Shown here in pieces: positions 9,771-17,643 of a stretch of 64,000 nucleotides of DNA (position 1 is its first letter; every line of letters starts with the position of its first letter). The DNA is taken from positions 4,615,501 to 4,679,500 of the forward strand of contig NZ_JAZHRX010000001.1 in NCBI RefSeq assembly GCF_036924645.1, in the 5' to 3' direction. The translations under genes were made by a program, and so were the position numbers. The notes under the pieces are model-generated. The model was not told the origin of the DNA, ran no database searches, and worked only from the letters and a program-made list of their open reading frames with translations. The DNA is from Bradyrhizobium sp. AZCC 2176 (GTDB lineage Bacteria; Pseudomonadota; Alphaproteobacteria; Rhizobiales; Xanthobacteraceae).

Positions 9771-9809
9771 TTAACCATGCTTGCTAAGGTGCGGTTAACC
9801 ACATTTTAA
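9771..9809 (+). promoter_or_regulatory. CtrA-type sites before fliC2
   Basis: There is a TTAACCAT half-site at 9771-9778 and a perfect full site, TTAA-CCACATT-TTAA, at 9795-9809. The full site is 94 nt before the fliC2 start. The longer string TAACCACATTTTAAAGGC recurs, one T shorter, before the second flaF gene at 12658-12674. Confidence 0.65.
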
Positions 9810-9902
9810 AGGCTTTTGTTCATAACCTTCTCAGGTGAAGTCATGTAGCCCGTCGGCGCGGGAGAAGGCGCTGGCGACGCACACTTGAGGAAGGCGTTGA
9901 AT

Positions 9903-11162
9903 ATGTCCGATATCGTCCTGACGGCGGCAGTCCGCCAGAACCTGCTCTCGCTGCAGGGCACCGCCGATCTGCTCTCGACCACGCAGACCCGCCTCGCCAC
10001 CGGAAAGAAGGTCAACAGCGCGCTCGACAACCCGACCAATTACTTCACCGCGGCCGGCCTCGACGCCCGCGCCGGCGACATCAGCAATCTGCTCGACAGC
10101 ATCGGCAACGGCGTCCAGGTGCTGCAGGCCGCCAACACCGGCATCACCTCGCTGCAGAAGTTGGTCGATACCGCCAAGTCGATCGCCAACCAAGCGCTGC
10201 AGCAGCCGACGGGCTACAGCACCAAGTCCAGCATTGCATTCACCGGCACGGGCACCGGGGTCGCCCCCGCAGGTCCGGCGACTGCCGCCGACCTCACGAC
10301 CAGCAAGCTCAACGGTGGTGTTTACACGTTCACCAATTCGGCGGGCACCGCTGTGACAATCACCGTCGGCACGGCTGCGTCGGCCTTCAATCCCACGACC
10401 AAGACGGCGACTGTCAAGACTCTCGACCAGCTCAACACGGCGCTCGCAGTGGCGGGAGTCAACCTGTCGGCTTCAATCACCGGCCCGGACGATCTGACCT
10501 TCACGTCGACCAACGACGGTGCAGGCCAGACGATCACCGGCACCGCGGCTGCAACTGCGCCGGTGACGCTCGACGCGATCAACATCAGCGCCAACGCGTT
10601 CGGTGGCGGTGCCGGCGGTGCAGTCGTTGCAGCGATTCCCGACGCAGTTTCGCAAACCGCGCGCGCCACCCTGGTCAGCCAGTACAATCAGGTCATTGAC
10701 CAGATCAAGACCACGGCGCAGGATGCATCGTTCAACGGCATCAACCTTTTGGACGGCAACTCGCTGAAGCTGATCTTCAACGAAACCGGCAAGTCGACGC
10801 TGACGATTGCAGGCGTCAGCTTCGACCCGAATGGCCTTGGTCTCGCAAAGCTCGCCGCCGGCACCGACTTCATCGACAACGTGTTGACCGGCAAGGTGCT
10901 GACGGCGCTCAACAACGCCAGCAGCACGCTGCGCTCGCAGGCCTCGGCGTTCGGCGCCAACCTCTCGATCGTGCAGATCCGCCAGGATTTCGCGAAAAAC
11001 ATCATCAACGTGCTGCAGACCGGTTCGGCCAACCTGACCCTGGCCGACTCCAACGAGGAGGCGGCCAACAGCCAGGCGCTGTCGACCCGCCAGTCGATCG
11101 CGGTCTCCGCGCTCGCGCTCGCCAACCAGTCGCAGCAGAGCGTGCTCAAGCTCCTGCAGTAA
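9903..11162 (+). CDS. fliC: flagellin 2
   Basis: Intact flagellin of 419 aa. N-terminal D0/D1 helix (AAVRQNLLSLQGTADLLSTT) and C-terminal helix (LSTRQSIAVSALALANQSQQ) are nearly identical to flagellin 1; the central part differs and lacks an obvious enteric D2/D3 domain. The start at 9903 is preferred over an upstream TTG at 9885 because GAGGAA lies 11 nt before the ATG and the protein then begins MSDIVLTAAV, matching flagellin 1. It is followed by its own terminator, so it is probably transcribed alone. Confidence 0.95.
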   Translation: MSDIVLTAAVRQNLLSLQGTADLLSTTQTRLATGKKVNSALDNPTNYFTAAGLDARAGDISNLLDSIGNGVQVLQAANTGITSLQKLVDTAKSIANQALQQPTGYSTKSSIAFTGTGTGVAPAGPATAADLTTSKLNGGVYTFTNSAGTAVTITVGTAASAFNPTTKTATVKTLDQLNTALAVAGVNLSASITGPDDLTFTSTNDGAGQTITGTAAATAPVTLDAINISANAFGGGAGGAVVAAIPDAVSQTARATLVSQYNQVIDQIKTTAQDASFNGINLLDGNSLKLIFNETGKSTLTIAGVSFDPNGLGLAKLAAGTDFIDNVLTGKVLTALNNASSTLRSQASAFGANLSIVQIRQDFAKNIINVLQTGSANLTLADSNEEAANSQALSTRQSIAVSALALANQSQQSVLKLLQ

Positions 11163-11189
11163 GCGGAGAAACGTTTCGAGCCATCAAAC

Positions 11190-11216
11190 GGCGGGGCAGG
11201 GCCCCGCCGCTTTTCC
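11190..11216 (+). terminator. Rho-independent terminator of fliC2
   Basis: Nine-bp stem (11190-11198 with 11202-11210) of nearly the same sequence as the fliC1 terminator, three-base loop, then CTTTTCC. Confidence 0.88.
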
Positions 11217-11389
11217 TTAAGCCACGATGGAGCCGACGGACGACGCCCAAAACTCGCTCCGTTGATGAAGCAAAAGCCTTTTTTTTGATGCAGTTTTGCA
11301 TTCGAATGTTCGGGTATTGTTCATGGTGATTCGTGTAACTGTTTCCGGACACGCGCGCCGCGCTGCGGCGGTTTGCAAGGGATAAGGCG

Positions 11390-11767
11390 ATGGCGCTGAA
11401 GGTTGAATTGAAGCCGTTCGAGCGGATCATCATCGGTGAAAGCGTCATCACCAATTCGGAGACGCGAGCCCACTTTTTGATCGATGGCGCAGCGCCGATC
11501 CTGCGCGAGAAGGACATCCTGACGGCGGAGACAGCCAATTCTCCGGTGAAGCGGCTCTATCTCTGCGCGCAGATGATGTACCTGGAAAAGGACATCCCGA
11601 AGTACCAGGAGCTTTATATGGGCTTCGTCAAGGATTTGCTGGAGGCGGTGCCGAGCTTCAGGCCGCAGATCGAGGACGCAAGTAAGCTAATTTTAAGCGG
11701 CCAGCTCTACAATTCGTTAAAGGAAATCCGCAAGCTTATCAAACTGGAAGAGGAGTTGCTGAGGTGA
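11390..11767 (+). CDS. flbT: flagellin synthesis repressor FlbT
   Basis: FlbT is an alphaproteobacterial post-transcriptional regulator that, in Caulobacter, binds flagellin mRNA and promotes its decay when hook assembly is incomplete. The 125-aa product matches family length and carries typical sequence: LKPFERIIIGESVITN, then DILTAETANSPVKRLYLCAQ and a C-terminal KEIRKLIKLEEELL. It lies after the flagellins and 3 nt before flaF, with which it must be co-transcribed. Confidence 0.93.
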   Translation: MALKVELKPFERIIIGESVITNSETRAHFLIDGAAPILREKDILTAETANSPVKRLYLCAQMMYLEKDIPKYQELYMGFVKDLLEAVPSFRPQIEDASKLILSGQLYNSLKEIRKLIKLEEELLR

Positions 11768-11770
11768 CGA

Positions 11771-12139
11771 ATGTCTAGTGCTGCCGCCAATGCCTACGCG
11801 CGTGTTGCGACCACTACCTCCTCCCCCCGTGATATCGAAGCCCAGGCCCTGCTGAAGGCGGCGAACAAGTTGCAGGCCATTGTCGGCAACGAAAACGCGA
11901 CGAGCGAACAGATCTCCGAAGCGCTGATGTTCAACCGCAAGCTATGGGCCATCTTTCTCAGCGACGTCTTGCGCGACGAAAATCAGCAACCGTTGGCAGT
12001 GCGACAGAACATCGCCAACCTCGGTATCTTCGTTCTGAGCCAGACCATGGCGCTGCAGATCAGCCCGCAGGTCGAGCACATCAAGCCGCTGATCGAGATC
12101 AACCGCAATCTCGCGGCCGGCCTCAGCGGCCGCGCCTGA
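11771..12139 (+). CDS. flaF: flagellar biosynthesis regulator FlaF (copy 1)
   Basis: FlaF is a small alphaproteobacterial protein needed for flagellin synthesis or secretion, acting opposite to FlbT. The 122-aa sequence shows the family landmarks: NAYARVA, PRDIEAQALLKAANKL, ALMFNRKLWAIFLSD, VRQNIANLGIFVL and INRNLAAGL. It starts 3 nt after the flbT stop. A paralogue lies at 12743. Confidence 0.93.
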   Translation: MSSAAANAYARVATTTSSPRDIEAQALLKAANKLQAIVGNENATSEQISEALMFNRKLWAIFLSDVLRDENQQPLAVRQNIANLGIFVLSQTMALQISPQVEHIKPLIEINRNLAAGLSGRA

Positions 12140-12172
12140 ACAGCAACGGGCATCAAGCAGGAAGGTTCAGCT

Positions 12173-12538
12173 ATGGGTGATATCTTCAGCACTCTTGCAG
12201 CCGGCTACACGTCCAAACCCCCGACGCCTCCGTCGCATACGAAGTATGTCCCCGTCGATGCCACGCAGTGGGAAGGGACCTGGAAGGGGACCTATTCGAC
12301 GGGCGAGAAGTTTTCCTTCTCGGTGTCCAACGTGGAGGGATTTCGCGGGAAGGTGAGATATCAGAGCGGCAACGGTCCGATCAAATACCAGGACATCCTG
12401 ATCAAGGACAACGCCTTCAAGATGGGCGACTCCAAATTCCTGCTGTCGAAGGAGGGCCACGGCACGATCAAGACCGTGGTCACCAATCCCGCCACCGGGC
12501 AGTCGACCCTGAACTCGGCGCCGGTCGATCGGGTCTGA
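12173..12538 (+). CDS. unknown protein between the two flaF genes
   Basis: A 121-aa protein I do not recognise. It begins MGDIFSTLAAGYTSKPP behind AGGAAGG, a good ribosome binding site, and starts 33 nt after flaF, so it is probably in that operon. The body (WEGTWKGTYSTGEKFSFSV, then GKVRYQSGNGPIKYQDI) alternates polar and hydrophobic residues like a small beta-sandwich or barrel. There is no signal peptide, membrane segment or cysteine. Its position suggests a role tied to flagellin handling, but that is inference only. Confidence 0.75.
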   Translation: MGDIFSTLAAGYTSKPPTPPSHTKYVPVDATQWEGTWKGTYSTGEKFSFSVSNVEGFRGKVRYQSGNGPIKYQDILIKDNAFKMGDSKFLLSKEGHGTIKTVVTNPATGQSTLNSAPVDRV

Positions 12539-12656
12539 TTGTCCTGAACCTCGCTTCGCCGCAATCGACGTCACGACCGTCAACGATGCAGCTCATCGAC
12601 GATCGGCGCGGTCGCCGGTGAAAATGCCGCGAGTCCGTCACATTTGGTAACCGTTC

Positions 12657-12674
12657 CTAACCACATTTAAAGGC
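12657..12674 (+). promoter_or_regulatory. degenerate CtrA-like motif before flaF copy 2
   Basis: CTAA-CCACAT-TTAA (6-nt gap instead of 7) followed by AGGC, 69 nt before flaF copy 2. It shares the string TAACCACATTT-AAAGGC with the fliC2 upstream site, so the same factor may act on both. Confidence 0.35.
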
Positions 12675-12742
12675 ACGGACTGTATGAAAGTTGGGCAGTT
12701 TTGAAGTCCCCCCAGCGCGAACCGCTCCCATCGAGGTCGTGA

Positions 12743-13108
12743 ATGTCCAATGCAGCCCAAGCCTACTCGCGTACGTCACATACAACGGCATCCCCCCGTG
12801 AAATCGAGGCGCAGGCGCTGCTGAAGGCTGCGAGACAGCTTCTGGATGTCCAGGCCAATTGGGCGGGCCCCGACAAGAACATGCACAATGCGCTGCTCTT
12901 CAATCGTCGGCTGTGGTCGATCTTCATGAGCGCGGTGGAGACCAACGACAATCCGCAGCCGCTGGAAATCCGTCAGAACATCGCCAATATCGGCGTGTTC
13001 GTGATGAAGCAGACCATCGATATGCAGATGAATCCGGATCCGGCGAAACTGAAGTCGCTGATCGACATCAATTGCAACCTCGCCGCGGGCTTGTCAGGCA
13101 AGGCTTGA
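12743..13108 (+). CDS. flaF: FlaF paralogue (copy 2)
   Basis: A 121-aa second FlaF, similar to copy 1 over its whole length: AYSRTSHTTASPREIEAQAL, ALLFNRRLWSIFMS, IRQNIANIGVFVMKQT and INCNLAAGLSGKA. Residues 35-47 diverge most. It has its own 200-nt upstream region with a CtrA-like motif shared with fliC2, so it may be expressed separately from flbT-flaF. Two FlaF copies in one cluster with two flagellins suggests one FlaF per flagellin, which is only a hypothesis. Confidence 0.9.
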   Translation: MSNAAQAYSRTSHTTASPREIEAQALLKAARQLLDVQANWAGPDKNMHNALLFNRRLWSIFMSAVETNDNPQPLEIRQNIANIGVFVMKQTIDMQMNPDPAKLKSLIDINCNLAAGLSGKA

Positions 13109-13135
13109 CGGTTTCGCGGCTTGACGGTTCGCGCG

Positions 13136-13501
13136 TCAAGCCTTGCGATCGGTGGCAAGAGCGCGCGTCGGCGCGCCCTTGGTCAGGTCGAGGGCGTGGA
13201 AATAGGCGCGACGGCGCAGCACCGCTTCATCGGGAAACTGCTGCACCACTGCGCTGGTCCTGGTATCGACGACCTGGTAGACGATCGAGGCGGCTGCGCG
13301 ATCGAAAACCACCTGGCGCGATCTGGAAGCATTGACCGCATCTGACTCCGAACGCGCACGTGCGCTCGCATCCGCCGCCGTGACGCTTTGCGCCACCGGC
13401 AGATCTGTCGTGACCGCCTTATGCACCGCTTCGCTCACGGGCGGTGTGATCGGCGTTGCAACCGGGGCCCCTACCGGTTTGATGCTGAAATCCGTACTCA
13501 T
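13136..13501 (-). CDS. FlaG-like protein
   Basis: 121 aa on the minus strand. The first 55 residues are Ala/Val/Pro-rich and probably disordered. The C-terminal half (VVFDRAAASIVYQVVDTRTS, then VVQQFPDEAVLRRRAYF) has the beta-strand, VVD and Q(F/I)P pattern of FlaG, a small flagellin-associated protein. It is convergent with flaF copy 2 and downstream of flgI-flgJ-flgN after a 196-nt gap. The family call rests on pattern recognition only. Confidence 0.6.
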   Translation of the reverse strand: MSTDFSIKPVGAPVATPITPPVSEAVHKAVTTDLPVAQSVTAADASARARSESDAVNASRSRQVVFDRAAASIVYQVVDTRTSAVVQQFPDEAVLRRRAYFHALDLTKGAPTRALATDRKA

Positions 13502-13697
13502 GGCAGCCTCCTGGCTTCCCTCGAGTCAAATCCCAACCCCTCATCGATCGCAATATAGCTCCACACCTCTCAATGGGATGTTAGGGAATACGCTAAACCC
13601 CGCGCTGACGCTGGTGCGGCAATTTAGTGAAAAATTTAGCGACCGCATGCCCCCGGATGTGAGCGGCTTGGCGACGAGATCAAGCGCGCTTAGAGGT

Positions 13698-14189
13698 TTA
13701 CAGCGAACGGCTGACCGTGAGCGGCGTGATGTTGCGCGGTCCCGGCGCGGCGCGCTGTCCCGAAGCTGTATAGGTGCTCGGAATGTTCTTGCGCTGGATC
13801 TCGGTGTTGACGCCGCGCACGATGCCTTCGGATACCGCGTGCGCGGTCGCAAGAACGGTGAGATTGATCTGCAGCATCGCGCGGAAGGTGTCGTGATGAC
13901 GTCGGAGCGTGGTCAACAATTCAGGCGATACCTGCGCCAGATATTTTTGCGCGTTCTTCAGGTTCTCGACCGCGACCATGTAGCGGCGCGACAGCTCGCC
14001 TTTCTGCTCTTCCAGCCGCATCGCTTCCGGAATCTTGCCGGCGCGAACCAACTCGGTTTCGCGCTCGATGATGCCGAGCAGGGCGCTCATCACGTCCATC
14101 AGCTCTTCGGCGAGCTTGCGCGCCTCGGCCGGCGTGGAGATCGCTCTTGCCGGTGCGGGTGCGGGACTGGCCTGAGGACGCTGATTCAT
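13698..14189 (-). CDS. flgN: FlgN-like flagellar export chaperone
   Basis: A 163-aa, mostly alpha-helical protein: long helices around AEELMDVMSALLGIIERETE, then EAMRLEEQKGELSRRYMVAV, as in FlgN, the export chaperone of FlgK and FlgL. An AAGGAA ribosome binding site precedes the ATG. It lies 19 nt after flgJ in the flgI-flgJ-flgN order. The C-terminal tail after residue 140 is low complexity. Confidence 0.7.
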   Translation of the reverse strand: MNQRPQASPAPAPARAISTPAEARKLAEELMDVMSALLGIIERETELVRAGKIPEAMRLEEQKGELSRRYMVAVENLKNAQKYLAQVSPELLTTLRRHHDTFRAMLQINLTVLATAHAVSEGIVRGVNTEIQRKNIPSTYTASGQRAAPGPRNITPLTVSRSL

Positions 14190-14208
14190 GTCGGGGTTTC
14201 CTTTTGGA

Positions 14209-14565
14209 TCAGCCGGCGCGGTTGGCTTGCTGCAGGATCAAGGAGCGGAAGACGTCGTTGGAAATGCCGATGCCGCCGGATTTGGCGAACGATTTCGAGT
14301 ATTCGTCCGTCAGCATCGAGCGCCAGACGCCGGTGCCGGTCGTGTCGCCGAACGGTCCTTCGCCTTTGACGCCGGTGGTCATCTGCGAAAACATCGAGTT
14401 GAGGAACATCGCCTCGAACTCCTGGGCCTTGGCGCGCGTCTTCTTCTGCGCCTCGGGCGAGATCTTCTTGAGCGCGTCGGCGAGTTGCGGATCGTTGCGG
14501 CCGTTGATCAGCGAAGTCTTTTTCTTCGAGTATGCACCTATGCCATTGATAAGGCTCGTGTCCAT
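14209..14565 (-). CDS. flgJ: rod-binding protein, FlgJ N-terminal type
   Basis: 118 aa corresponding to the rod-cap domain of FlgJ, without the muramidase domain of enteric FlgJ, as is usual in alphaproteobacteria. Landmarks are KTRAKAQEFEAMFLNSMFSQ and GVWRSMLTDEYSKSFAKSGG. I chose the ATG at 14565, which overlaps the flgI stop as TGATG; a GTG at 14568 is also possible. It is translationally coupled to flgI. Confidence 0.88.
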   Translation of the reverse strand: MDTSLINGIGAYSKKKTSLINGRNDPQLADALKKISPEAQKKTRAKAQEFEAMFLNSMFSQMTTGVKGEGPFGDTTGTGVWRSMLTDEYSKSFAKSGGIGISNDVFRSLILQQANRAG

Positions 14566-15689
14566 CACATCACCTCGATGTCGGCCTGGATCGCGCCGGC
14601 GGCCTTGATCGCCTGCAGGATGCCGATCAGGTCACGCGGGCCGATGCCGAGGCCGTTGAGGCCGTCGACGAGCTGCTGCAGCGAGACGCCGTCTTTCACG
14701 ACCGCGAATTTCTTGCCGTCTTCGCTGACGCTGACCCCGGTCCGCGGCGTCACCACAGTGCGGCCGCGCGACAGCGGATTGGGCTGGCTCACTTGCGGGC
14801 TTTCCGTAATCGTCACGGTGAGATTGCCTTGCGCTACCGCCACGGTGGCGACGCGGACGTCGCGGCCCATCACGATGATGCCGGAACGTTCGTCGATGAC
14901 GATCTTCGCGGCCAGGTCGGGATCGACCTGCAATTGTTCGATCTCGGTCAGGAAGGCGACGACGTTGCCCTTGAATTCGGCGGGGATCGCGAGCTGTACC
15001 GTGGAGGGATCGATCGGCTCGGCGGTCTTGACGCCGAGGAAATCGTTGACGGCCGCCGCAATGCGCTTGGCGGTGGTGAAGTCGGCGTTGCGCAGCGCCA
15101 GCCGGACATTGGGCAGGCGATTGAGCGCGAATTCGATCTCGCGCTCGATGATGGCCCCGTTGGCGATGCGGCCGACGGTCGGCACGCCGCGGGTGATCTT
15201 GGCGGCTTCGCCTTCGGCCTGGAAGCCGGAGATCGCAAGCGAGCCCTGGGCGACCGCGTAGACGTTGCCGTCGGCGCCGAGCAGGGGGGTGACGAGCAGG
15301 GTGCCGCCCTGCAGATTCTTGGCGTCGCCGAGCGCGGACACGGTGACGTCCATCCGCGTGCCCTGGGTGCCGAACGCCGGCAGGTTGCCGGTGACCATGA
15401 CGGCGGCGACGTTGCCGGTGCGGATGGTGGCGCCGCGGATGTTGACGCCCATGCGCTCCAGCATCGCCTGCAGCGATTGCTTGGTGAAGGGGATGTTGTT
15501 CAGGGTGTCGCCGGTGCCGTTGAGGCCGACCACGAGGCCGTAGCCGATCAGCTGGTTCTGCCGCACGCCTTCGATATTGGCGAGATCCTTGATCCGCGAC
15601 GTCGCGCCCGCGGCCGAGGGCGATAGCACCAGCGCCACCAGCGCGGCGCAGGCCACCCAAATCAGTCTTGCCGAACGGACGCCGGGCAT
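14565..15689 (-). CDS. flgI: flagellar P-ring protein FlgI
   Basis: FlgI forms the periplasmic P-ring around the rod. The 374-aa product has a cleavable signal peptide ending near SPSAAGATS, then SRIKDLANIEGVRQNQLIGY and GLNGTGD, the family signature. First gene of flgI-flgJ-flgN. It is divergent from fliX across 265 nt, the same arrangement as flgI/fliX in Caulobacter. Confidence 0.95.
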   Translation of the reverse strand: MPGVRSARLIWVACAALVALVLSPSAAGATSRIKDLANIEGVRQNQLIGYGLVVGLNGTGDTLNNIPFTKQSLQAMLERMGVNIRGATIRTGNVAAVMVTGNLPAFGTQGTRMDVTVSALGDAKNLQGGTLLVTPLLGADGNVYAVAQGSLAISGFQAEGEAAKITRGVPTVGRIANGAIIEREIEFALNRLPNVRLALRNADFTTAKRIAAAVNDFLGVKTAEPIDPSTVQLAIPAEFKGNVVAFLTEIEQLQVDPDLAAKIVIDERSGIIVMGRDVRVATVAVAQGNLTVTITESPQVSQPNPLSRGRTVVTPRTGVSVSEDGKKFAVVKDGVSLQQLVDGLNGLGIGPRDLIGILQAIKAAGAIQADIEVM

Positions 15690-15892
15690 CCTGTGCTCCC
15701 CTCGAGATCTTCCACTGGACCGCTGATGCCACTCCCATGGCGGCGGTCCGCCATTAACTATGCGAGCGCCGTGCCATGTCGCGCGTCTGATGCAATGCCT
15801 TGATATTGCTGAATGTTCGCGGAGGTGCGATGCCGGCGCGGCTTCACCATGATGGGCGAAACTGCCGCGCGTCGGCAGATTTTGCCGAGCTG

Positions 15893-15911
15893 TTTACGCG
15901 TCATTAACCAT
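15893..15911 (+). promoter_or_regulatory. CtrA-type site in the flgI-fliX interval
   Basis: TTTA-CGCGTCA-TTAA (one mismatch to TTAA-N7-TTAA) continues into CCAT, so the right half is also a TTAACCAT half-site at 15904-15911. It ends 44 nt before fliX. The homologous divergent region in Caulobacter is CtrA-controlled. Confidence 0.6.
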
Positions 15912-15954
15912 AAGAAGGCGAAGGTCTCGCTACTCTCACGGCGAGACCATCCCG

Positions 15955-16368
15955 ATGCGCATCTACGGACCGAACGGCACCACGCTTGGATCGCCCGCGA
16001 GCCACACGCGGCGAACCAGTTCGACCGGCTTCTCGCTGCCGGAAACGCCGACAACGCCCGAAGAGCCGCGCTCGGCCGCGGCACCGAAGGCAGCCGGCAA
16101 CATCGATGCGCTGCTCGCCCTGCAGGGCGTCGAAGATCCGACCGAGCGCCGCAAGCGTTCGGTGGCGCGGGGCAGGGGCGCGCTCGACGTGCTCGACGAA
16201 CTCAAGATCGGACTGCTCTCCGGCAATCTCGATGCTTCGACGGTGCACCGGCTGCGCGACGCCGCGGCCAATCTAAAATCCTCCTCAGGCGATCCCGGCC
16301 TCGATGCCGTGCTGTCCGAGATCGAGCTGCGTGTTGAAGTTGAGCTCGCAAAGGCCGGACAGTTCTAA
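15955..16368 (+). CDS. fliX: flagellar assembly regulator FliX
   Basis: FliX is a 137-aa alphaproteobacterial protein that in Caulobacter couples early basal-body assembly to the sigma-54 activator FlbD. Family landmarks are the basic N-terminus MRIYGPNGTT, the helical core NIDALLALQGVEDPTERRKR, GRGALDVLDELKIGLLSG and the terminal helix EIELRVEVELAK. FlbD is not in this window, but sigma-54 sites at flgE and flgF imply it exists. Confidence 0.9.
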   Translation: MRIYGPNGTTLGSPASHTRRTSSTGFSLPETPTTPEEPRSAAAPKAAGNIDALLALQGVEDPTERRKRSVARGRGALDVLDELKIGLLSGNLDASTVHRLRDAAANLKSSSGDPGLDAVLSEIELRVEVELAKAGQF

Positions 16369-16371
16369 GAT

Positions 16372-16761
16372 TTACGCCGCTATGTCCTTGCGCGCCGCGT
16401 CGTAACGGCGCTGCGCGTTCAATACCTCCTTCAGATTGTTCTCCGCCCACTCCCGCAACGGATCGACCGCACCGGCGAGTGTCGCGCCGAGCGGCGTGAT
16501 CGAATACTCCACCGTGACAGGCACGGTCGCGATCGCGCGTCGCCGGATCAGTCCGTCGCGTTCGAGCGACTTGAGAACCTGGCTGAGCATTTTCTGCGAG
16601 ATGCCTTCAATCGTCCGCCGTAACGCATTGAAACGCATCGGCTCGTCGCGCACGAGAAGTAGAATTAACACCGCCCATTTGTCGCCGACGCGATCGAGGA
16701 TCTGGCGTGTCGGGCAATCGGCCGAATAGGCGTTCGGGGTTTTCGAATTGGCGGCTTTCAC
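16372..16761 (-). CDS. HxlR-family transcriptional regulator
   Basis: 129-aa winged-helix protein with the HxlR signature: a cysteine in DCPTRQILDRVGDKWAVLIL, recognition helix around ISQKMLSQVLKSLERDGLI, then the wing. HxlR proteins often sense electrophiles or redox signals through that cysteine. It is convergent with fliX (3-nt gap) and divergent from the oxidoreductase at 16876, which it probably controls. Confidence 0.88.
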   Translation of the reverse strand: MKAANSKTPNAYSADCPTRQILDRVGDKWAVLILLLVRDEPMRFNALRRTIEGISQKMLSQVLKSLERDGLIRRRAIATVPVTVEYSITPLGATLAGAVDPLREWAENNLKEVLNAQRRYDAARKDIAA

Positions 16762-16825
16762 GGCGGTTACTCCGGCGTAATCAGGTGACCCAAAAGTGCT
16801 CTCTTCACACTTACATCCATATGGC

Positions 16826-16845
16826 TATCTAGTCACTATTGGATA
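16826..16845. promoter_or_regulatory. candidate HxlR operator
   Basis: An imperfect dyad, TATCTAGTCACTATTGGATA, in the 114-nt divergent interval; the outer TATC/GATA arms are symmetric, the centre is not. Position and size fit an HxlR dimer site. Confidence 0.4.
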
Positions 16846-16875
16846 CCACATTCGCGTATCGCAAGGGAGACTTCC

Positions 16876-17487
16876 ATGAAAATCGCCGTCATCGGCGCGT
16901 CCGGCAATGCCGGTTCGCGCATCACCGCTGAGCTCGCCCGCCGCGGCCATGCCGTGACCGCCATCGCCCGCCATCCCGAAAAGATCGCTGGCGAGGCCAA
17001 CGTCACGCCGGCCAAAGGCGACGTGATGGACCAGGCCGGCCTTGCCCGGCTGCTGGCCGGCCACGACGCCGCAATCAGCTCGGTTCATTTTCTTGCCAGC
17101 GATCCGGCCAAGCTGATCGGTGCCGCCAAAGAATCGAAGGTCGGCCGCTACCTCGTCGTCGGCGGCGCCGGCAGCCTCGAAGTGGCTCCGGGGGTCCGGC
17201 TGGTGACGACCCCGGGCTTTCCCGTGGCATACAAGGCGGAAGCCGAGAAGGGCGCCGCCTTCCTCGACCTGCTCCGGGCCGAAAAGGAACTCAACTGGAC
17301 CTTCCTGTCGCCCTCGGCCTTGTTTGTGGCCGGCGAGCGAACCGGCAAGTTCCGTCTCGGGACTGAGCAGCTTTTGACCGCCACCGACGGCAAAAGCTCG
17401 ATTTCCTTCGAGGATTTCGCAGTCGCACTCGCCGACGAGATCGAACGCCCGGCCCATATCCGCCAGCGTTTTACGGTCGGATATTAA
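16876..17487 (+). CDS. NAD(P)-binding oxidoreductase (atypical SDR)
   Basis: 203 aa, Rossmann fold: MKIAVIGASGNAGSRI is the GxxGxxG dinucleotide motif of the NmrA-like/YwnB group. The rest (ALVAGHDA-type segment, GGAGSLEVAPG, LNWTFLSPSALF) fits that small family of atypical SDR proteins without the classical Tyr-Lys pair. An HxlR gene divergent from it is a common arrangement, consistent with an inducible stress or quinone-related reductase. Substrate unknown. Confidence 0.85.
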   Translation: MKIAVIGASGNAGSRITAELARRGHAVTAIARHPEKIAGEANVTPAKGDVMDQAGLARLLAGHDAAISSVHFLASDPAKLIGAAKESKVGRYLVVGGAGSLEVAPGVRLVTTPGFPVAYKAEAEKGAAFLDLLRAEKELNWTFLSPSALFVAGERTGKFRLGTEQLLTATDGKSSISFEDFAVALADEIERPAHIRQRFTVGY

Positions 17488-17643
17488 GGCAGCGGACCGT
17501 CCCGATAGCTTTGCCTGTGCAAGGCCTTGGGGGCGGTACTCCCACGGGGACGGACGATATTGTCTGTCACAACCCGCCGCTATATAAGGCCGGCGCGGAC
17601 GGACAATTTTCCGCCCCGCCTTGTACGTAAAGATGGGCTGGCC

